Source: Providencia sneebia DSM 19967 (lineage in GTDB: Bacteria > Pseudomonadota > Gammaproteobacteria > Enterobacterales > Enterobacteriaceae). From it: a stretch of 64,000 nt of DNA. Position 1 is the first letter of the stretch; every line of letters starts with the position of its first letter. Below are positions 24,433 to 36,370 of the stretch, piece by piece. The DNA is taken from assembly GCF_000314895.2 (NCBI RefSeq), contig NZ_CM001773.1:2481709-2545708 (forward strand), read 5' to 3'. The position numbers and the translations under genes are program-made. The notes under the pieces were generated by a model. It ran no database searches, was not told the DNA's origin, and saw nothing but the letters and a program-made list of their open reading frames with translations.

Positions 24433-24456
24433 AACGGGAGTTTTTAGGCTCCCGTT
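24433..24456 (-). terminator. Terminator of icd
   Basis: On the minus strand AACGGGAG-CCTAAAAA-CTCCCGTT is followed by TTGTTTT, 22 bases after the icd stop. It has stayed intact although the DNA beyond it is phage-derived. Confidence 0.88.
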
Positions 24457-24478
24457 ATTAATCACACTAAGTAATAAA

Positions 24479-25732
24479 TTACATGTGTTTGATAATGGCG
24501 TCTGCGAATTCGCTACATTTCAGTAGCTTAGCACCGTCTAATTGACGTTCGAAGTCATAAGTGACGGTCTTAGCTTCGATTGCGCCTTCCATGCCTTTAA
24601 TGATTAGGTCAGCCGCTTCAGTCCAGCCCATATGGCGTAACATCATTTCAGCCGAAAGAATAATTGAACCTGGGTTCACTTTATCCTGACCAGCATATTT
24701 AGGCGCTGTACCATGTGTAGCTTCAAATAATGCACATTCAGAACCAATATTAGCGCCTGGAGCAATACCGATACCACCAACTTGTGCAGCAAGTGCATCA
24801 GAAATGTAGTCACCATTTAGGTTCATACAGGCAATAACATCATATTCAGCTGGGCGTAGCAGAATTTGCTGTAAGAATGCGTCGGCAATGACATCTTTAA
24901 TGATAATATCTTTGCCTGTTTTTGGATTTTTAATTTTAACCCAAGGGCCGCCATCTAATAGCTCGCCGCCGAATTCTTCTAAAGCAAGTTCATAGCCCCA
25001 ATCTTTGAAAGCACCTTCAGTAAACTTCATAATGTTGCCTTTATGAACTAGAGTTACTGAATCACGATCGTTATCTATTGCATATTCAATAGCTGCGCGA
25101 ACTAAGCGTTTTGTCCCTTCCTCCGAGCATGGTTTCACACCAATGCCGCAATCTTTAGAAAAACGAATTTTTGTTACACCCATTTCATCTTCTAAAAATT
25201 TGATAACTTTATCTGCTTCTGGGCTGCCCGCTTTCCATTCGATACCCGCATAAATATCTTCTGCGTTTTCACGGAAAATAACCATATCAGTCAGTTCTGG
25301 CTGTTTAACTGGGCTTGGTGTGCCTTTGTAATAACGAACTGGACGTAAACAAATATAGAGGTCAAGTTGTTGACGTAATGCAACGTTCAGAGAACGAATA
25401 CCGCCACCAACAGGTGTAGTGAGAGGACCTTTGATTGAAACACGATAATCACGAATTAAGTCAAGAGTTTCTTCTGGAAGCCAAACATCTTTACCATAAA
25501 CTTGAGTAGATTTTTCGCCTGTATAAATTTCCATCCAAGAAATTTTACGCTCACCGTGATAGGCTTTTTCTACCGCTGCATCAACAACTTTCAGCATTGC
25601 AGGTGTTACATCAACACCAATACCGTCACCTTCAATGAAGGGAATAATCGGATTGTTTGGAACTTTAAGTTTACCTTTAGCATCTATTGTAATTTTAGCG
25701 CCTTCTGCCGGAACGACTACTTTGCTTTCCAT
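24479..25732 (-). CDS. icd: NADP-dependent isocitrate dehydrogenase
   Basis: TCA-cycle enzyme that oxidises isocitrate to 2-oxoglutarate with NADP. The 417 residues align end to end with E. coli (416). Key stretches are the substrate loop [20 protein letters not shown], whose Ser is the residue phosphorylated by AceK in E. coli, the metal-binding region [20 protein letters not shown], and [30 protein letters not shown] precedes ATG. Its 3' end faces a phage integrase fragment; the coding end (ADAIIKHM) is normal, so any past integration left it functional. Confidence 0.97.
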   Translation of the reverse strand: MESKVVVPAEGAKITIDAKGKLKVPNNPIIPFIEGDGIGVDVTPAMLKVVDAAVEKAYHGERKISWMEIYTGEKSTQVYGKDVWLPEETLDLIRDYRVSIKGPLTTPVGGGIRSLNVALRQQLDLYICLRPVRYYKGTPSPVKQPELTDMVIFRENAEDIYAGIEWKAGSPEADKVIKFLEDEMGVTKIRFSKDCGIGVKPCSEEGTKRLVRAAIEYAIDNDRDSVTLVHKGNIMKFTEGAFKDWGYELALEEFGGELLDGGPWVKIKNPKTGKDIIIKDVIADAFLQQILLRPAEYDVIACMNLNGDYISDALAAQVGGIGIAPGANIGSECALFEATHGTAPKYAGQDKVNPGSIILSAEMMLRHMGWTEAADLIIKGMEGAIEAKTVTYDFERQLDGAKLLKCSEFADAIIKHM

Positions 25733-26419
25733 TAAACTCTCCTTTCACTTGCGCATTTGCTTGTTAATTTTTTGTAAGAGACCTGTCAATACTACTTGAA
25801 TCTTTCTCGAACGCCAACGGTTAGTCATTGAAGCTTTTATGCGGATCGCATTTAACGTACTTTCCCAAACTAATCACTTATCTATCTATAAGTATAATCC
25901 ATGTAAAAATCAATACGTTGTTAACATTTTATTAAATTCGTTGATAACAGTCGTCATTCAATAGGTCTAGAGGTAAATAAATCATTATTAGAAAGATCCT
26001 TGTTTCGTAGTCTATCTGAAAATATAATCAGAAAAGTCTGTCTTGCTCACATAAATTAATTAAATCATTATTTTATACATATAAAATGCTAATAAATGAT
26101 GCATTTACAATAAATAAAATAGGCTTAAATTGAATTTAATGTTTTTAAAGAATTTAATTATTAATTTATTGTGATGAAAATAAAACTTCAATTATTTGAA
26201 TATTAAAACATGCTCAAATATATATTCCACTAAATAAATAATTTTATATTTAGCTACAAATAAAAATAAAGAAAATATCTGAATTTTTGATACGAATAAT
26301 CGAACAGCCATTATGTTTAGATATTTTTGGGGATTATTACAAAATCGATTACACTAAAACAAAGGTTTGTTGGCCGTTTTGTCAACATCAATGAACTAAA
26401 ATTCTTTCAATGAGTACTC
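25733..26419. other. Divergent promoter region of icd and rluE
   Basis: About 690 bases, AT-rich, between divergently transcribed icd and rluE. It should hold both promoters. I find no open frame with a ribosome site. An interrupted inverted repeat AAATGC-N11-GCATTT lies near 26085-26107. I could not identify ArcA or Cra sites with confidence. Confidence 0.5.
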
Positions 26420-27073
26420 ATGAACAAAGCTAATCGCACAACAGCGCATAAAGACATAAAAAAAAGATCGCCTCTGCGTAAACCTAATCAACGCCCATTG
26501 TTAGCGACAAAAAATAAGCGCCAAGGTCCAACAAAGGTGATTTTATTTAATAAGCCTTTCGATGTGCTCCCTCAATTTACCGACGAGCAAGGCCGAGAAA
26601 CATTAAAAAAATACATCCCAATTACTGATGTCTATGCAGCTGGCAGGCTCGATCGCGATAGTGAAGGTTTACTTATCCTCACCAACGATGGCAAGCTACA
26701 AGCTCAATTAACACAGCCAAATAAAAATACACATAAAATTTATTATGCTCAGGTTGAAGGAGTTCCCGATGAAATTGCATTACAAAAGTTTCGAGCGGGC
26801 TTAATTCTAAACGATGGACCAACTCGCCCTGCTGGAGTTGAATTAGTGAGTGAGCCTGAATGGCTGTGGCAAAGGGTTCCCCCGATTCGTGAGCGTAAAA
26901 ACATTCCAACAAGTTGGTTAAAAATTACACTTAGTGAAGGAAGAAACCGCCAAGTTCGCAGAATGACCGCTAACATAGGTTTTCCTACATTAAGATTAAT
27001 TCGTTACCAAATCGGTGAATTTACTTTAGAAAACTTAGCTCAAGGGGAATGGAAGGAGATAAACCATGTTTAA
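26420..27073 (+). CDS. rluE: 23S rRNA pseudouridine synthase E
   Basis: RsuA-family enzyme that converts U2457 of 23S rRNA to pseudouridine (E. coli numbering). The catalytic Asp lies in [18 protein letters not shown]; other family stretches are [30 protein letters not shown] and [16 protein letters not shown]. The N-terminal 35 residues are basic, as in E. coli RluE (217 residues in both). It overlaps nudJ by 8 bases, so both are in one operon, divergent from icd as in E. coli. Confidence 0.95.
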   Translation: MNKANRTTAHKDIKKRSPLRKPNQRPLLATKNKRQGPTKVILFNKPFDVLPQFTDEQGRETLKKYIPITDVYAAGRLDRDSEGLLILTNDGKLQAQLTQPNKNTHKIYYAQVEGVPDEIALQKFRAGLILNDGPTRPAGVELVSEPEWLWQRVPPIRERKNIPTSWLKITLSEGRNRQVRRMTANIGFPTLRLIRYQIGEFTLENLAQGEWKEINHV

Positions 27074-27515
27074 ACCCCATATTACTGTTGCAACAATTGT
27101 TCATGCCAAAAATCAATTTTTGGTTGTTGAAGAATGGATTAACGGCAAGCCAACTTGGAACCAGCCTGCGGGTCATTTAGAAGCTGATGAAACTTTATTA
27201 GAAGCTGCTGAACGCGAACTGTTAGAAGAAACCGGAATTCAAGGCCGCCCACAAAAGCTAATTAAAATCCACCAATGGGTAGCGCCAGATAAAACCCCTT
27301 TTATTCGTTTTTTATTTTCTCTTGAACTGACTGAGCCTTGTGTCACACAACCGCAAGATAGTGATATTTCCTGTTGTCATTGGGTGAGTGCCGAAACAAT
27401 TTTTGAAAGTAAAACATTACGTTCACCACTTGTCGCAGAAAGTATGCATTGTTTTTTAAGCGGAATGAGTTATCCCCTTGATATTCTCGATGCCTATGGT
27501 GACTATAATCAGTAA
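27066..27515 (+). CDS. nudJ: Nudix phosphatase NudJ
   Basis: Hydrolyses HMP-pyrophosphate, thiamine pyrophosphate and nucleoside di/triphosphates in E. coli. The Nudix box is complete: [20 protein letters not shown] followed by TGI. 149 residues against 153 in E. coli. The start overlaps the end of rluE (AAGGAGATAAACC before ATG is a good ribosome site). Confidence 0.94.
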   Translation: MFKPHITVATIVHAKNQFLVVEEWINGKPTWNQPAGHLEADETLLEAAERELLEETGIQGRPQKLIKIHQWVAPDKTPFIRFLFSLELTEPCVTQPQDSDISCCHWVSAETIFESKTLRSPLVAESMHCFLSGMSYPLDILDAYGDYNQ

Positions 27516-27655
27516 CAATATTATTTATGCAGTTACATTATCCTCTTTTAGTGGCACATTTTTGTCATGATGAATATTCCCACGCTAACGCTGGTGTAAC
27601 AAGGGTACAACATGGTAAAGTATGGGGCTTAATTTTTCCGCAGTGAGAGTATTCC

Positions 27656-28759
27656 ATGTCAGATAACAGCCAAAAAAAGGTTATCGTCGGTATGTCCGGC
27701 GGTGTTGACTCCTCCGTTTCAGCTTATTTGCTCCAGCAGCAAGGATATCAGGTTGTTGGTCTGTTCATGAAGAACTGGGAAGAAGATGATGATGAGGAGT
27801 ATTGCTCCGCAGCAACTGACCTTGCTGATGCGCAAGCGGTTTGTGACAAACTTGGTATCGAACTTCATACTATCAATTTCGCAGCAGAATATTGGGATAA
27901 CGTGTTTGAACATTTTTTATCTGAATATAAAGCTGGCCGTACCCCAAACCCTGATATTTTGTGCAACAAAGAGATAAAATTTAAAGCATTTTTAGAATTT
28001 GCAGCAGAAGATTTGGGCGCTGACTTTATTGCCACTGGCCACTATGTCCGCCGCCGTGATGTTGATGGCAAAAGCCAATTATTACGTGGTCTAGATGCAA
28101 ATAAAGATCAAAGTTATTTTCTCTATACGTTGAGCTATGAACAAATCAGTAAAAGCCTATTCCCTGTTGGTGAATTAGAAAAACCAGAAGTCCGTCGTAT
28201 TGCTGAAGAAATTGGCCTTGTGACAGCAAAGAAAAAAGATTCTACGGGTATTTGCTTCATTGGTGAACGCAAATTCCGCGATTTTCTTGGCCGCTATTTG
28301 CCAGCTCAACCCGGTGATATCATTACCGTTGATGGTGAAATCATTGGCAAACATGAAGGTTTAATGTATCACACACTTGGTCAACGAAAAGGTCTTGGTA
28401 TTGGCGGCATGAAAGAAGGTTCTGATGAACCTTGGTATGTTGTTGACAAAGATGTGCAAACTAACCAATTAATCGTTGCTCAAGGACATGAACATCCGCG
28501 TTTAATGTCTACAGGTTTGATTGCTCAACAACTTGATTGGGTTGATAGAAACCCACTCACTGAAACTTTACGTTGTGTGGTTAAAACTCGTTATCGACAA
28601 GCCGATATTCCTTGTACTGTGACGCCTATAGCAGATGGAAAAATCAAGGTGATTTTTGATGAGCCGGTGGCAGCTGTTACGCCAGGTCAATCCGCAGTAT
28701 TTTATATTGATGAAGTTTGCCTCGGTGGCGGCGTTATTGAATCTCGAATTCAGGAGTAG
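27656..28759 (+). CDS. mnmA: tRNA-specific 2-thiouridylase MnmA
   Basis: Adds sulfur to U34 of tRNA-Lys, -Glu and -Gln, receiving it from the TusE relay. The PP-loop [15 protein letters not shown] is at the N-terminus; the two catalytic cysteines lie in [12 protein letters not shown] and [12 protein letters not shown]. 367 residues, as in E. coli (368). It is followed after 2 bases by hflD. Motif order and C-terminal beta-barrel are complete. Confidence 0.97.
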   Translation: MSDNSQKKVIVGMSGGVDSSVSAYLLQQQGYQVVGLFMKNWEEDDDEEYCSAATDLADAQAVCDKLGIELHTINFAAEYWDNVFEHFLSEYKAGRTPNPDILCNKEIKFKAFLEFAAEDLGADFIATGHYVRRRDVDGKSQLLRGLDANKDQSYFLYTLSYEQISKSLFPVGELEKPEVRRIAEEIGLVTAKKKDSTGICFIGERKFRDFLGRYLPAQPGDIITVDGEIIGKHEGLMYHTLGQRKGLGIGGMKEGSDEPWYVVDKDVQTNQLIVAQGHEHPRLMSTGLIAQQLDWVDRNPLTETLRCVVKTRYRQADIPCTVTPIADGKIKVIFDEPVAAVTPGQSAVFYIDEVCLGGGVIESRIQE

Positions 28760-28761
28760 TA

Positions 28762-30787
<2,026 letters not shown>

Positions 30788-30811
30788 TAATTGACTATAA
30801 TAATTTATATG

Positions 30812-30838
30812 GCAGCTCATAACCTTGAGCTGCTTTAT
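30812..30838 (+). terminator. Terminator of purB
   Basis: GCAGCTCA (30812-30819), a 6-base loop and TGAGCTGC (30826-30833), followed by TTTATT; 24 bases after the purB stop. Confidence 0.82.
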
Positions 30839-30915
30839 TAAACTTAATTCAACATCCATACTCAATCACATCTAATAATAGGTACGGATAAGCCAAGAAT
30901 TGTATTTCTGATATC

Positions 30916-30932
30916 TGTTTGCCTTACGTTTA
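30916..30932 (+). promoter_or_regulatory. Probable PhoP box upstream of phoP
   Basis: TGTTTG-CCTTA-CGTTTA matches the PhoP consensus of two (T/G)GTTTA half-sites with a 5-base gap at 5 of 6 bases in each half. GATAAT at 30951-30956 could be the -10 element, though the 18-base gap is larger than the about 12 seen at E. coli phoP. It supports autoregulation of phoPQ. Confidence 0.55.
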
Positions 30933-31038
30933 TACAATGACTTGTGATGAGATAATTATCTTTTTAACATAGTCATTCCTGAGCAACTATTATAATAATC
31001 ATAGCGGCCATCATTTTTCTTAATGCGAGGTTTCTCTA

Positions 31039-31713
31039 ATGCGTATTCTTATTGTTGAAGATAATGCCCTTCTTCGTCACCATTTAACTGTGCAATTAAA
31101 AGAACTTGGTCATCAAGTTGATTCAGCGGAAGATGCCAAAGAAGCAGATTATTTTCTACATGAGAGCTGTCCAGATATTGCTGTGGTTGATCTTGGCTTA
31201 CCCGATGAAGACGGTTTATCAATGATAAAACGCTGGCGTAGTGCACAAGTCACTATCCCTATTCTGGTCTTGACTGCTCGAGAAAGTTGGCAAGAAAAGG
31301 TACAAACATTAAATAGCGGTGCTGATGACTATGTAACTAAACCTTTCCAACTGGAAGAGCTTGTGGCACGCATGCAAGCGCTAATGCGTCGAAATAGTGG
31401 ACTTGCCTCACAAGTTTTAGAATTAGATGATTTTGTTATCGACCTGTCTCGAAAAGAATTTATGGTAAAAGGTAATCCGGTAAAACTAACCGCTTTTGAA
31501 TATACCATCATTGAAACGTTATTAAGAAATAATGGCAAAGTGGTCAGTAAAGATTCATTAATGCGCCAATTGTACCCAGATGCGGAACTTCGCGAAAGTC
31601 ACACAATTGATGTTTTAATGGGGCGCTTAAGGAAAAAAATACAGCAATTTCATGATACTGATGTAATCGTGACGGTACGCGGACAAGGATACCGCTTTGA
31701 TGTGAACAATTAA
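31039..31713 (+). CDS. phoP: Response regulator PhoP
   Basis: OmpR-type regulator that with PhoQ controls Mg2+ uptake, lipid A modification (including pagP) and peptide resistance. Phospho-acceptor Asp51 lies in [11 protein letters not shown]; the receiver Lys is in VTKPFQLEE; the winged helix ends [11 protein letters not shown]. 224 residues, against 223 in E. coli. The ribosome site is GCGAGGTTTCTCT before ATG. It is one base from phoQ. Confidence 0.97.
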   Translation: MRILIVEDNALLRHHLTVQLKELGHQVDSAEDAKEADYFLHESCPDIAVVDLGLPDEDGLSMIKRWRSAQVTIPILVLTARESWQEKVQTLNSGADDYVTKPFQLEELVARMQALMRRNSGLASQVLELDDFVIDLSRKEFMVKGNPVKLTAFEYTIIETLLRNNGKVVSKDSLMRQLYPDAELRESHTIDVLMGRLRKKIQQFHDTDVIVTVRGQGYRFDVNN

Positions 31714-31714
31714 G

Positions 31715-33166
31715 ATGTGGAAAAAGTTTAAATTTAAGCCATTATCTTTAAGAGCGCGTTTTTTATGTGCGACTTCAGCGGTCATTCTCGCACTGACGCT
31801 CTCTTATGGTATTGTTGCGATACTTGGCTATCTAATCAGTTTTGATAAAACAACCTACACATTGCTCCGTAGCCAAAGTAATTTAATCTATAGCTTAGCC
31901 CAGTGGCAAAACGATAAAATTGATATTCGTGTTCCACCTAATTTCACATTAAATAGCCCTGCATTAATCATAATTTATAACAATAAAGGACAAGTGCTTT
32001 GGCGGCAAAGGGAAGTTCCCGCTATTGAAAATCTTATTAACAAGAATTGGCTCAAGAAAGAAGGTTTATATGAAATTGATACGGACCTTAAAGAAACACG
32101 CCAATTACTTCAAAATAATCCTGAATATAGAAATAAGCTTGAAGAGATGACGGAGGATGATTTTCCTCTGACACACTCAGTCTCTATTAATAAGTATGAG
32201 CAATCTGAGAACTTACCTCCAGTGACCATTGTCGTTGTTGATACCCTTCCACAAGACTTGCAAAAAACGGGGGTAGTTTGGGAATGGTTTGGGTATGTAT
32301 TACTTGCTAATTTATTATTAGTCATTCCATTAATTTGGTTAGCCGCTTATTGGAGTTTACGGCCAATTAAATCGTTAGTCTCACAAATTAGTAGCCTTGA
32401 AAAAGGTGAACGCGAAATGATGGATGAAAATCCGCCCTATGAATTACGCGGTTTAGTGCGAAATTTAAATAAGCTCCTCACCAATGAACGTAAACGCTAC
32501 AGTAAATATCGTACAACGCTGTCAGATTTAACTCACAGTTTAAAAACGCCTCTTGCGGTTTTGCAATCGACATTGAGATCTCTTCGCACCGGTAAACAAA
32601 TTTCTATAGAACAAGCAGAGCCAATTATGCTTGAGCAAATCGGTCGTATATCACAACAAGTGGGTTATTATTTACACCGCGCTTCGACACAAGGTGATAA
32701 TAATCTTATGTTGCGCGAAATATCTTCTGTCCCAGCTTTAGTTGATAGCCTTGCTAGCGCTTTGCACAAGGTATATCAGAATAAAGGAGTTTCAATTACA
32801 GTTGATATTTCACCTGAAATGACTTGGTTAGGTCAACCCAATGATTTTATGGAAGTTATGGGTAATATTATGGAGAATGCCTGCAAATATTGCCTTGAAT
32901 TTGTTGAGGTGACTGCAAAGACTGACCATGATTCACTAACCCTCATTATTGATGATGATGGACCCGGTGTACCAGAAAATAAACGTAACCTTATTTTTGT
33001 TCGTGGGCAACGCGTTGATACTTTACGACCGGGTCAAGGTCTTGGATTATCTATTGCAGTTGAGATCATTGACCAATATGATGGAGAAATCACGATTAAT
33101 GATAGCCCGCTTGGTGGTGCGCGTGTGCAAGTCATATTCCGCCAACAAACTGTGCCCGATAGCTAA
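31715..33166 (+). CDS. phoQ: Sensor histidine kinase PhoQ
   Basis: Inner-membrane Mg2+, pH and peptide sensor. It has TM1 near residues 16-40, a periplasmic PAS-like domain, TM2 near 190-212, HAMP, then phospho-acceptor His274 in LTHSLKTPLAVLQ, an N-box (NIMENACKYC) and GQGLGLSIAVEII. 483 residues against 486. The acidic membrane-facing patch, EDDDDAE in E. coli, is shorter here (EEMTEDDFPLTHS), so divalent-cation sensing may differ. It follows phoP by one base in one operon. Confidence 0.96.
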   Translation: MWKKFKFKPLSLRARFLCATSAVILALTLSYGIVAILGYLISFDKTTYTLLRSQSNLIYSLAQWQNDKIDIRVPPNFTLNSPALIIIYNNKGQVLWRQREVPAIENLINKNWLKKEGLYEIDTDLKETRQLLQNNPEYRNKLEEMTEDDFPLTHSVSINKYEQSENLPPVTIVVVDTLPQDLQKTGVVWEWFGYVLLANLLLVIPLIWLAAYWSLRPIKSLVSQISSLEKGEREMMDENPPYELRGLVRNLNKLLTNERKRYSKYRTTLSDLTHSLKTPLAVLQSTLRSLRTGKQISIEQAEPIMLEQIGRISQQVGYYLHRASTQGDNNLMLREISSVPALVDSLASALHKVYQNKGVSITVDISPEMTWLGQPNDFMEVMGNIMENACKYCLEFVEVTAKTDHDSLTLIIDDDGPGVPENKRNLIFVRGQRVDTLRPGQGLGLSIAVEIIDQYDGEITINDSPLGGARVQVIFRQQTVPDS

Positions 33167-33252
33167 TCTGTGATCAACAATCCTGTTTATCCCCTATTTT
33201 GTCGGTAATTTCAGGTATACTAACAATAGATATTTTAACTTGGGACAATAAG

Positions 33253-34377
33253 ATGGATTATAAACTGAATCTTGACTGGCAAAGTTTTCTAGACAGCCAC
33301 TGGCAGAAACGCCCTTTACTGATTAAAAATGGTTTTACACGTTTTATTGATCCTATCTCGCCTGATGAGCTCGCGGGATTAGCAATGGAAGATGAGGTTG
33401 ATAGTCGTCTTGTCAGCCATAAAGATGGCCTCTGGCAAGTTGCTCATGGTCCTTTTGAAAGTTATGATCATTTAGGTGAAGAAAATTGGTCAGTATTAGT
33501 ACAAGCTGTTGACCATTGGCACCATCCAAGCGCTGCATTGATGAAACCATTTAGAGTTCTTTCTGACTGGCGTATGGATGATTTAATGATCTCCTATTCT
33601 GTCCCAGGAGGTGGTGTTGGCCCACATCTTGACCAATATGATGTGTTCATTATTCAAGGTGAAGGTCGTCGACGCTGGCGTGTAGGTGAAAAACATCCGA
33701 TGAAGCAACATTGCCCGCATCCGGATCTCCTACAAGTTCAACCTTTCGATGCTATTATTGATGAAGAAATGGAACCGGGTGATATTCTTTATATTCCACC
33801 AGGATTTCCACACGAAGGTTATGCCATTGAACCTTCATTAAATTATTCTGTTGGTTTCCGTGCACCAAATACCCGTGAACTTATCAGTAGTTTCGCTGAT
33901 TATTTAATTTCTAATGACCTTGGTAGTTATCGTTACAGCGATCCTGACCTCTCATTTAGAGATAATCCTGCTGAAATATTACAAGGTGAACAAAGTAAAT
34001 TGCGCGAAATGATGGAGTCATTAATTAGTGATCCAGAACTCTTCCGCAAATGGCTTGGTGAATATATCTCGCAATCGCGCCATGAATTAGATATCGCACC
34101 ACCAGAACCCGCTTATGAGCAAGATGAAATATATGATCTTCTCAAAACTCAGCAAGAAACATTGTATAAACTTAACGGTTTAAGAGCATTACGCGTTGGT
34201 GACCAATTTTTTGTCAACGGTGAATGTTTAGAAACATCCTGCTATGAAGCAGCTGACAGTTTATGCCGATTTGATTCAGTTAACAGTGAAATGCTAGGTG
34301 ACGCAATTGATGACGTCAATTTTATTGCACTTATCACTGCGTTAATTAATAGTGGTTACTGGTATTTTGATGATTAA
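33253..34377 (+). CDS. roxA: Ribosomal protein L16 arginine 3-hydroxylase RoxA (YcfD)
   Basis: JmjC-type 2-oxoglutarate/Fe(II) oxygenase that hydroxylates an arginine of ribosomal protein L16. The iron ligands are in place: His125 and Asp127 in GPHLDQYD, and His187 in FPHEGY. The 374 residues align with E. coli. I start at ATG 33253 (MDYKLNLDWQSF, matching MEYQLTLNWPDF) preceded by GGGACAATAAG; the frame is open further upstream, but those residues are not conserved. It follows phoPQ, as in E. coli. Confidence 0.96.
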   Translation: MDYKLNLDWQSFLDSHWQKRPLLIKNGFTRFIDPISPDELAGLAMEDEVDSRLVSHKDGLWQVAHGPFESYDHLGEENWSVLVQAVDHWHHPSAALMKPFRVLSDWRMDDLMISYSVPGGGVGPHLDQYDVFIIQGEGRRRWRVGEKHPMKQHCPHPDLLQVQPFDAIIDEEMEPGDILYIPPGFPHEGYAIEPSLNYSVGFRAPNTRELISSFADYLISNDLGSYRYSDPDLSFRDNPAEILQGEQSKLREMMESLISDPELFRKWLGEYISQSRHELDIAPPEPAYEQDEIYDLLKTQQETLYKLNGLRALRVGDQFFVNGECLETSCYEAADSLCRFDSVNSEMLGDAIDDVNFIALITALINSGYWYFDD

Positions 34378-34411
34378 ATTTTACAAGAATTAATATTGTA
34401 GCGTCATAATG

Positions 34412-34437
34412 ATGAAGGCTGAATAATCAGCCTTCAT
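34412..34437 (+). terminator. Terminator of roxA
   Basis: ATGAAGGCTGA (34412-34422), loop ATAA, TCAGCCTTCAT (34427-34437), then TTATTTG. An 11-bp stem between convergent roxA and pepT. Confidence 0.82.
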
Positions 34438-34563
34438 TTATTTGAATACTCATGATGTGACATGCTCAAACATAAGTTTATTACCCACGATAATAAATAC
34501 CGCATAGTGATCCTGTACGCCATTTCATCATTAAAATAAATAGCTCACAAATATTGCCTATTA

Positions 34564-35793
34564 TTATTTCGCTCTCATCGCAGTAAGTTCAGCAATACGC
34601 ATAATCACATTCACAGCCTGTTCCATTCCTTCTTGTGTAATAAATTCATGTTTACTATGAAAATTATAACCACCCGTAAAAATATTAGGACACGGTAAAC
34701 CGCGATAAGATAATTGGGCACCATCTGTACCACCACGAATTGGTTTAATAATGGGGTCAATATCGCAATCTTTCATTGCTTGGTAAGCAATATCAATAAC
34801 ATGAGGATGTTTCATCACTTCTTTGTGCATATTGTAGTAGCTGTCATCAATTGTTAACTCAATATAACAATTTGGATGTAAACCTTGGCCTACTTTTTCA
34901 GCAATACGAATAATATTTTTCTTCCGAGCCTCAAATTTTTGTGCATCAAAATCACGAATAATATAATTCATTTCCGCTTTTTCGACAGAGCCTTTCATTG
35001 AATTTAAATGATAGAAACCTTCATAACCTTCCGTATTTTCTGGCGTTTCTTCTCTAGGTAATTCAGCATGAATACGATTAGCTAATGTTAACGCATTAGT
35101 CATTATCCCTTTTGCTGTACCAGGATGAGCATTATTACCCACAATTTTAATGGCAACATTAGCAGCATTAAAATTTTCATACTCTAATTCACCAACACCA
35201 CCACCATCAACGGTATATGCCCAACGAGCATCAAATTGTTTCAAGTCAATATATTGCGCACCACGACCAATTTCTTCATCAGGTGTAAAAGCAATACAAA
35301 TTTTACCATGTGGAACATTATTCGCTTTCAAACGCACTAAAGCCGTTATAATTTCAGCAATACCGGCTTTATCATCTGCACCTAATAACGTTTTTCCGTC
35401 TGTCATGATCAGTGTTTTGCCAATCATTTCATGTAAAACAGGAAACATAACCGGTGATAACACTTCATCACCGATACCTAACGCAATATCACCACCACGG
35501 TAATTTTCTAGTATTTGCGGACACACATTTTTACCAGAGAATTCAGGAGACGTATCTAAATGGGAAATAAAACCTATTGGCGGTACATCCCAATCAACAT
35601 TCGCAGGTAAACTTGCCGTAATACAGCCTTGTTCTGATAAATTAATTTCATCAAAATCAAGGTCTTTCAGCTCTTTGACTAAAGCACGTGCAAATTTCAG
35701 CTGCCCCGTACTGCTAGGCGCGGTTTTTACATTTAATTTTGACTGTGTGTCAAAAGAGGTATATTCAAAAAATCTTTCTAAGAGTTTGTCCAT
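34564..35793 (-). CDS. pepT: Peptidase T (tripeptidase)
   Basis: M20-family zinc aminotripeptidase in the cytosol. Metal and catalytic motifs are [43 protein letters not shown] and, near the C-terminus, [11 protein letters not shown]. 409 residues against 408 in E. coli; aligns end to end. GGGAGAGATAAAGT precedes ATG. In E. coli potABCD lies beyond its 5' side; here that place is taken by an unrelated gene. Confidence 0.96.
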   Translation of the reverse strand: MDKLLERFFEYTSFDTQSKLNVKTAPSSTGQLKFARALVKELKDLDFDEINLSEQGCITASLPANVDWDVPPIGFISHLDTSPEFSGKNVCPQILENYRGGDIALGIGDEVLSPVMFPVLHEMIGKTLIMTDGKTLLGADDKAGIAEIITALVRLKANNVPHGKICIAFTPDEEIGRGAQYIDLKQFDARWAYTVDGGGVGELEYENFNAANVAIKIVGNNAHPGTAKGIMTNALTLANRIHAELPREETPENTEGYEGFYHLNSMKGSVEKAEMNYIIRDFDAQKFEARKKNIIRIAEKVGQGLHPNCYIELTIDDSYYNMHKEVMKHPHVIDIAYQAMKDCDIDPIIKPIRGGTDGAQLSYRGLPCPNIFTGGYNFHSKHEFITQEGMEQAVNVIMRIAELTAMRAK

Positions 35794-36370
35794 ACTTTAT
35801 CTCTCCCAATATTAATTCTCCCATTATGGAAAAGAATGTTCAGACAATTCTTGTTTCAAATCAGCTTTCACGTTAATGATTGGATATTTTAGAAAATAGA
35901 TATTTCAAAGACTTAAAAATAGCATACCGTCAACTATACTTAAGGGGTATATTCATTCAATCACTTACCCTTTTCGGCGTAGCGCGACCAAATACAATAA
36001 AAACCGCCATCATTTACAACAAATAGAATTTTTATAACAAACTTAACTGTAAATTTAGTTAAATTTAACCTATTTTATAATTTACATCAGGCATTCTTAT
36101 ATACAAACTTAGAAATTATTTTTAAATCACAATATTAAAAGTAATTTAGAAGTGAATTACACTGAATTCATAATATCAATAAAAATATAATAAAATGAAT
36201 TATCACTTGTGCCAATTGACTCACGTTAAATATATGTCATGCTATATTTTAGTTGGAAATATAAACAATACAGTATTTATGAGCAATGTATACATAATAT
36301 ATATTATGAACTTTATTCATAAAATAATTTTAGTTTATATAAAAGTGTAATCTATAAAAGAGCTAATTAA
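35794..36370. other. Very AT-rich divergent spacer
   Basis: About 580 bases between pepT and the 612-residue unknown protein, particularly AT-rich from 36000 onward with many A/T tracts. It has no coding frame and no clear hairpin. This composition is typical of H-NS-bound DNA in front of horizontally acquired genes. potABCD, found here in E. coli, is absent. Confidence 0.5.

Noticed and set aside
24457..24620. Duplicate of the icd 3' end as an attachment site at the far end of the prophage remnant
   Set aside because: I looked between 21500 and 24400 for a second copy of the icd end sequence and saw none, so no attL/attR pair can be claimed.
35794..36370. Promoter elements for the 612-residue protein
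   Set aside because: The sequence is so AT-rich that many -10-like hexamers occur by chance; none stands out.
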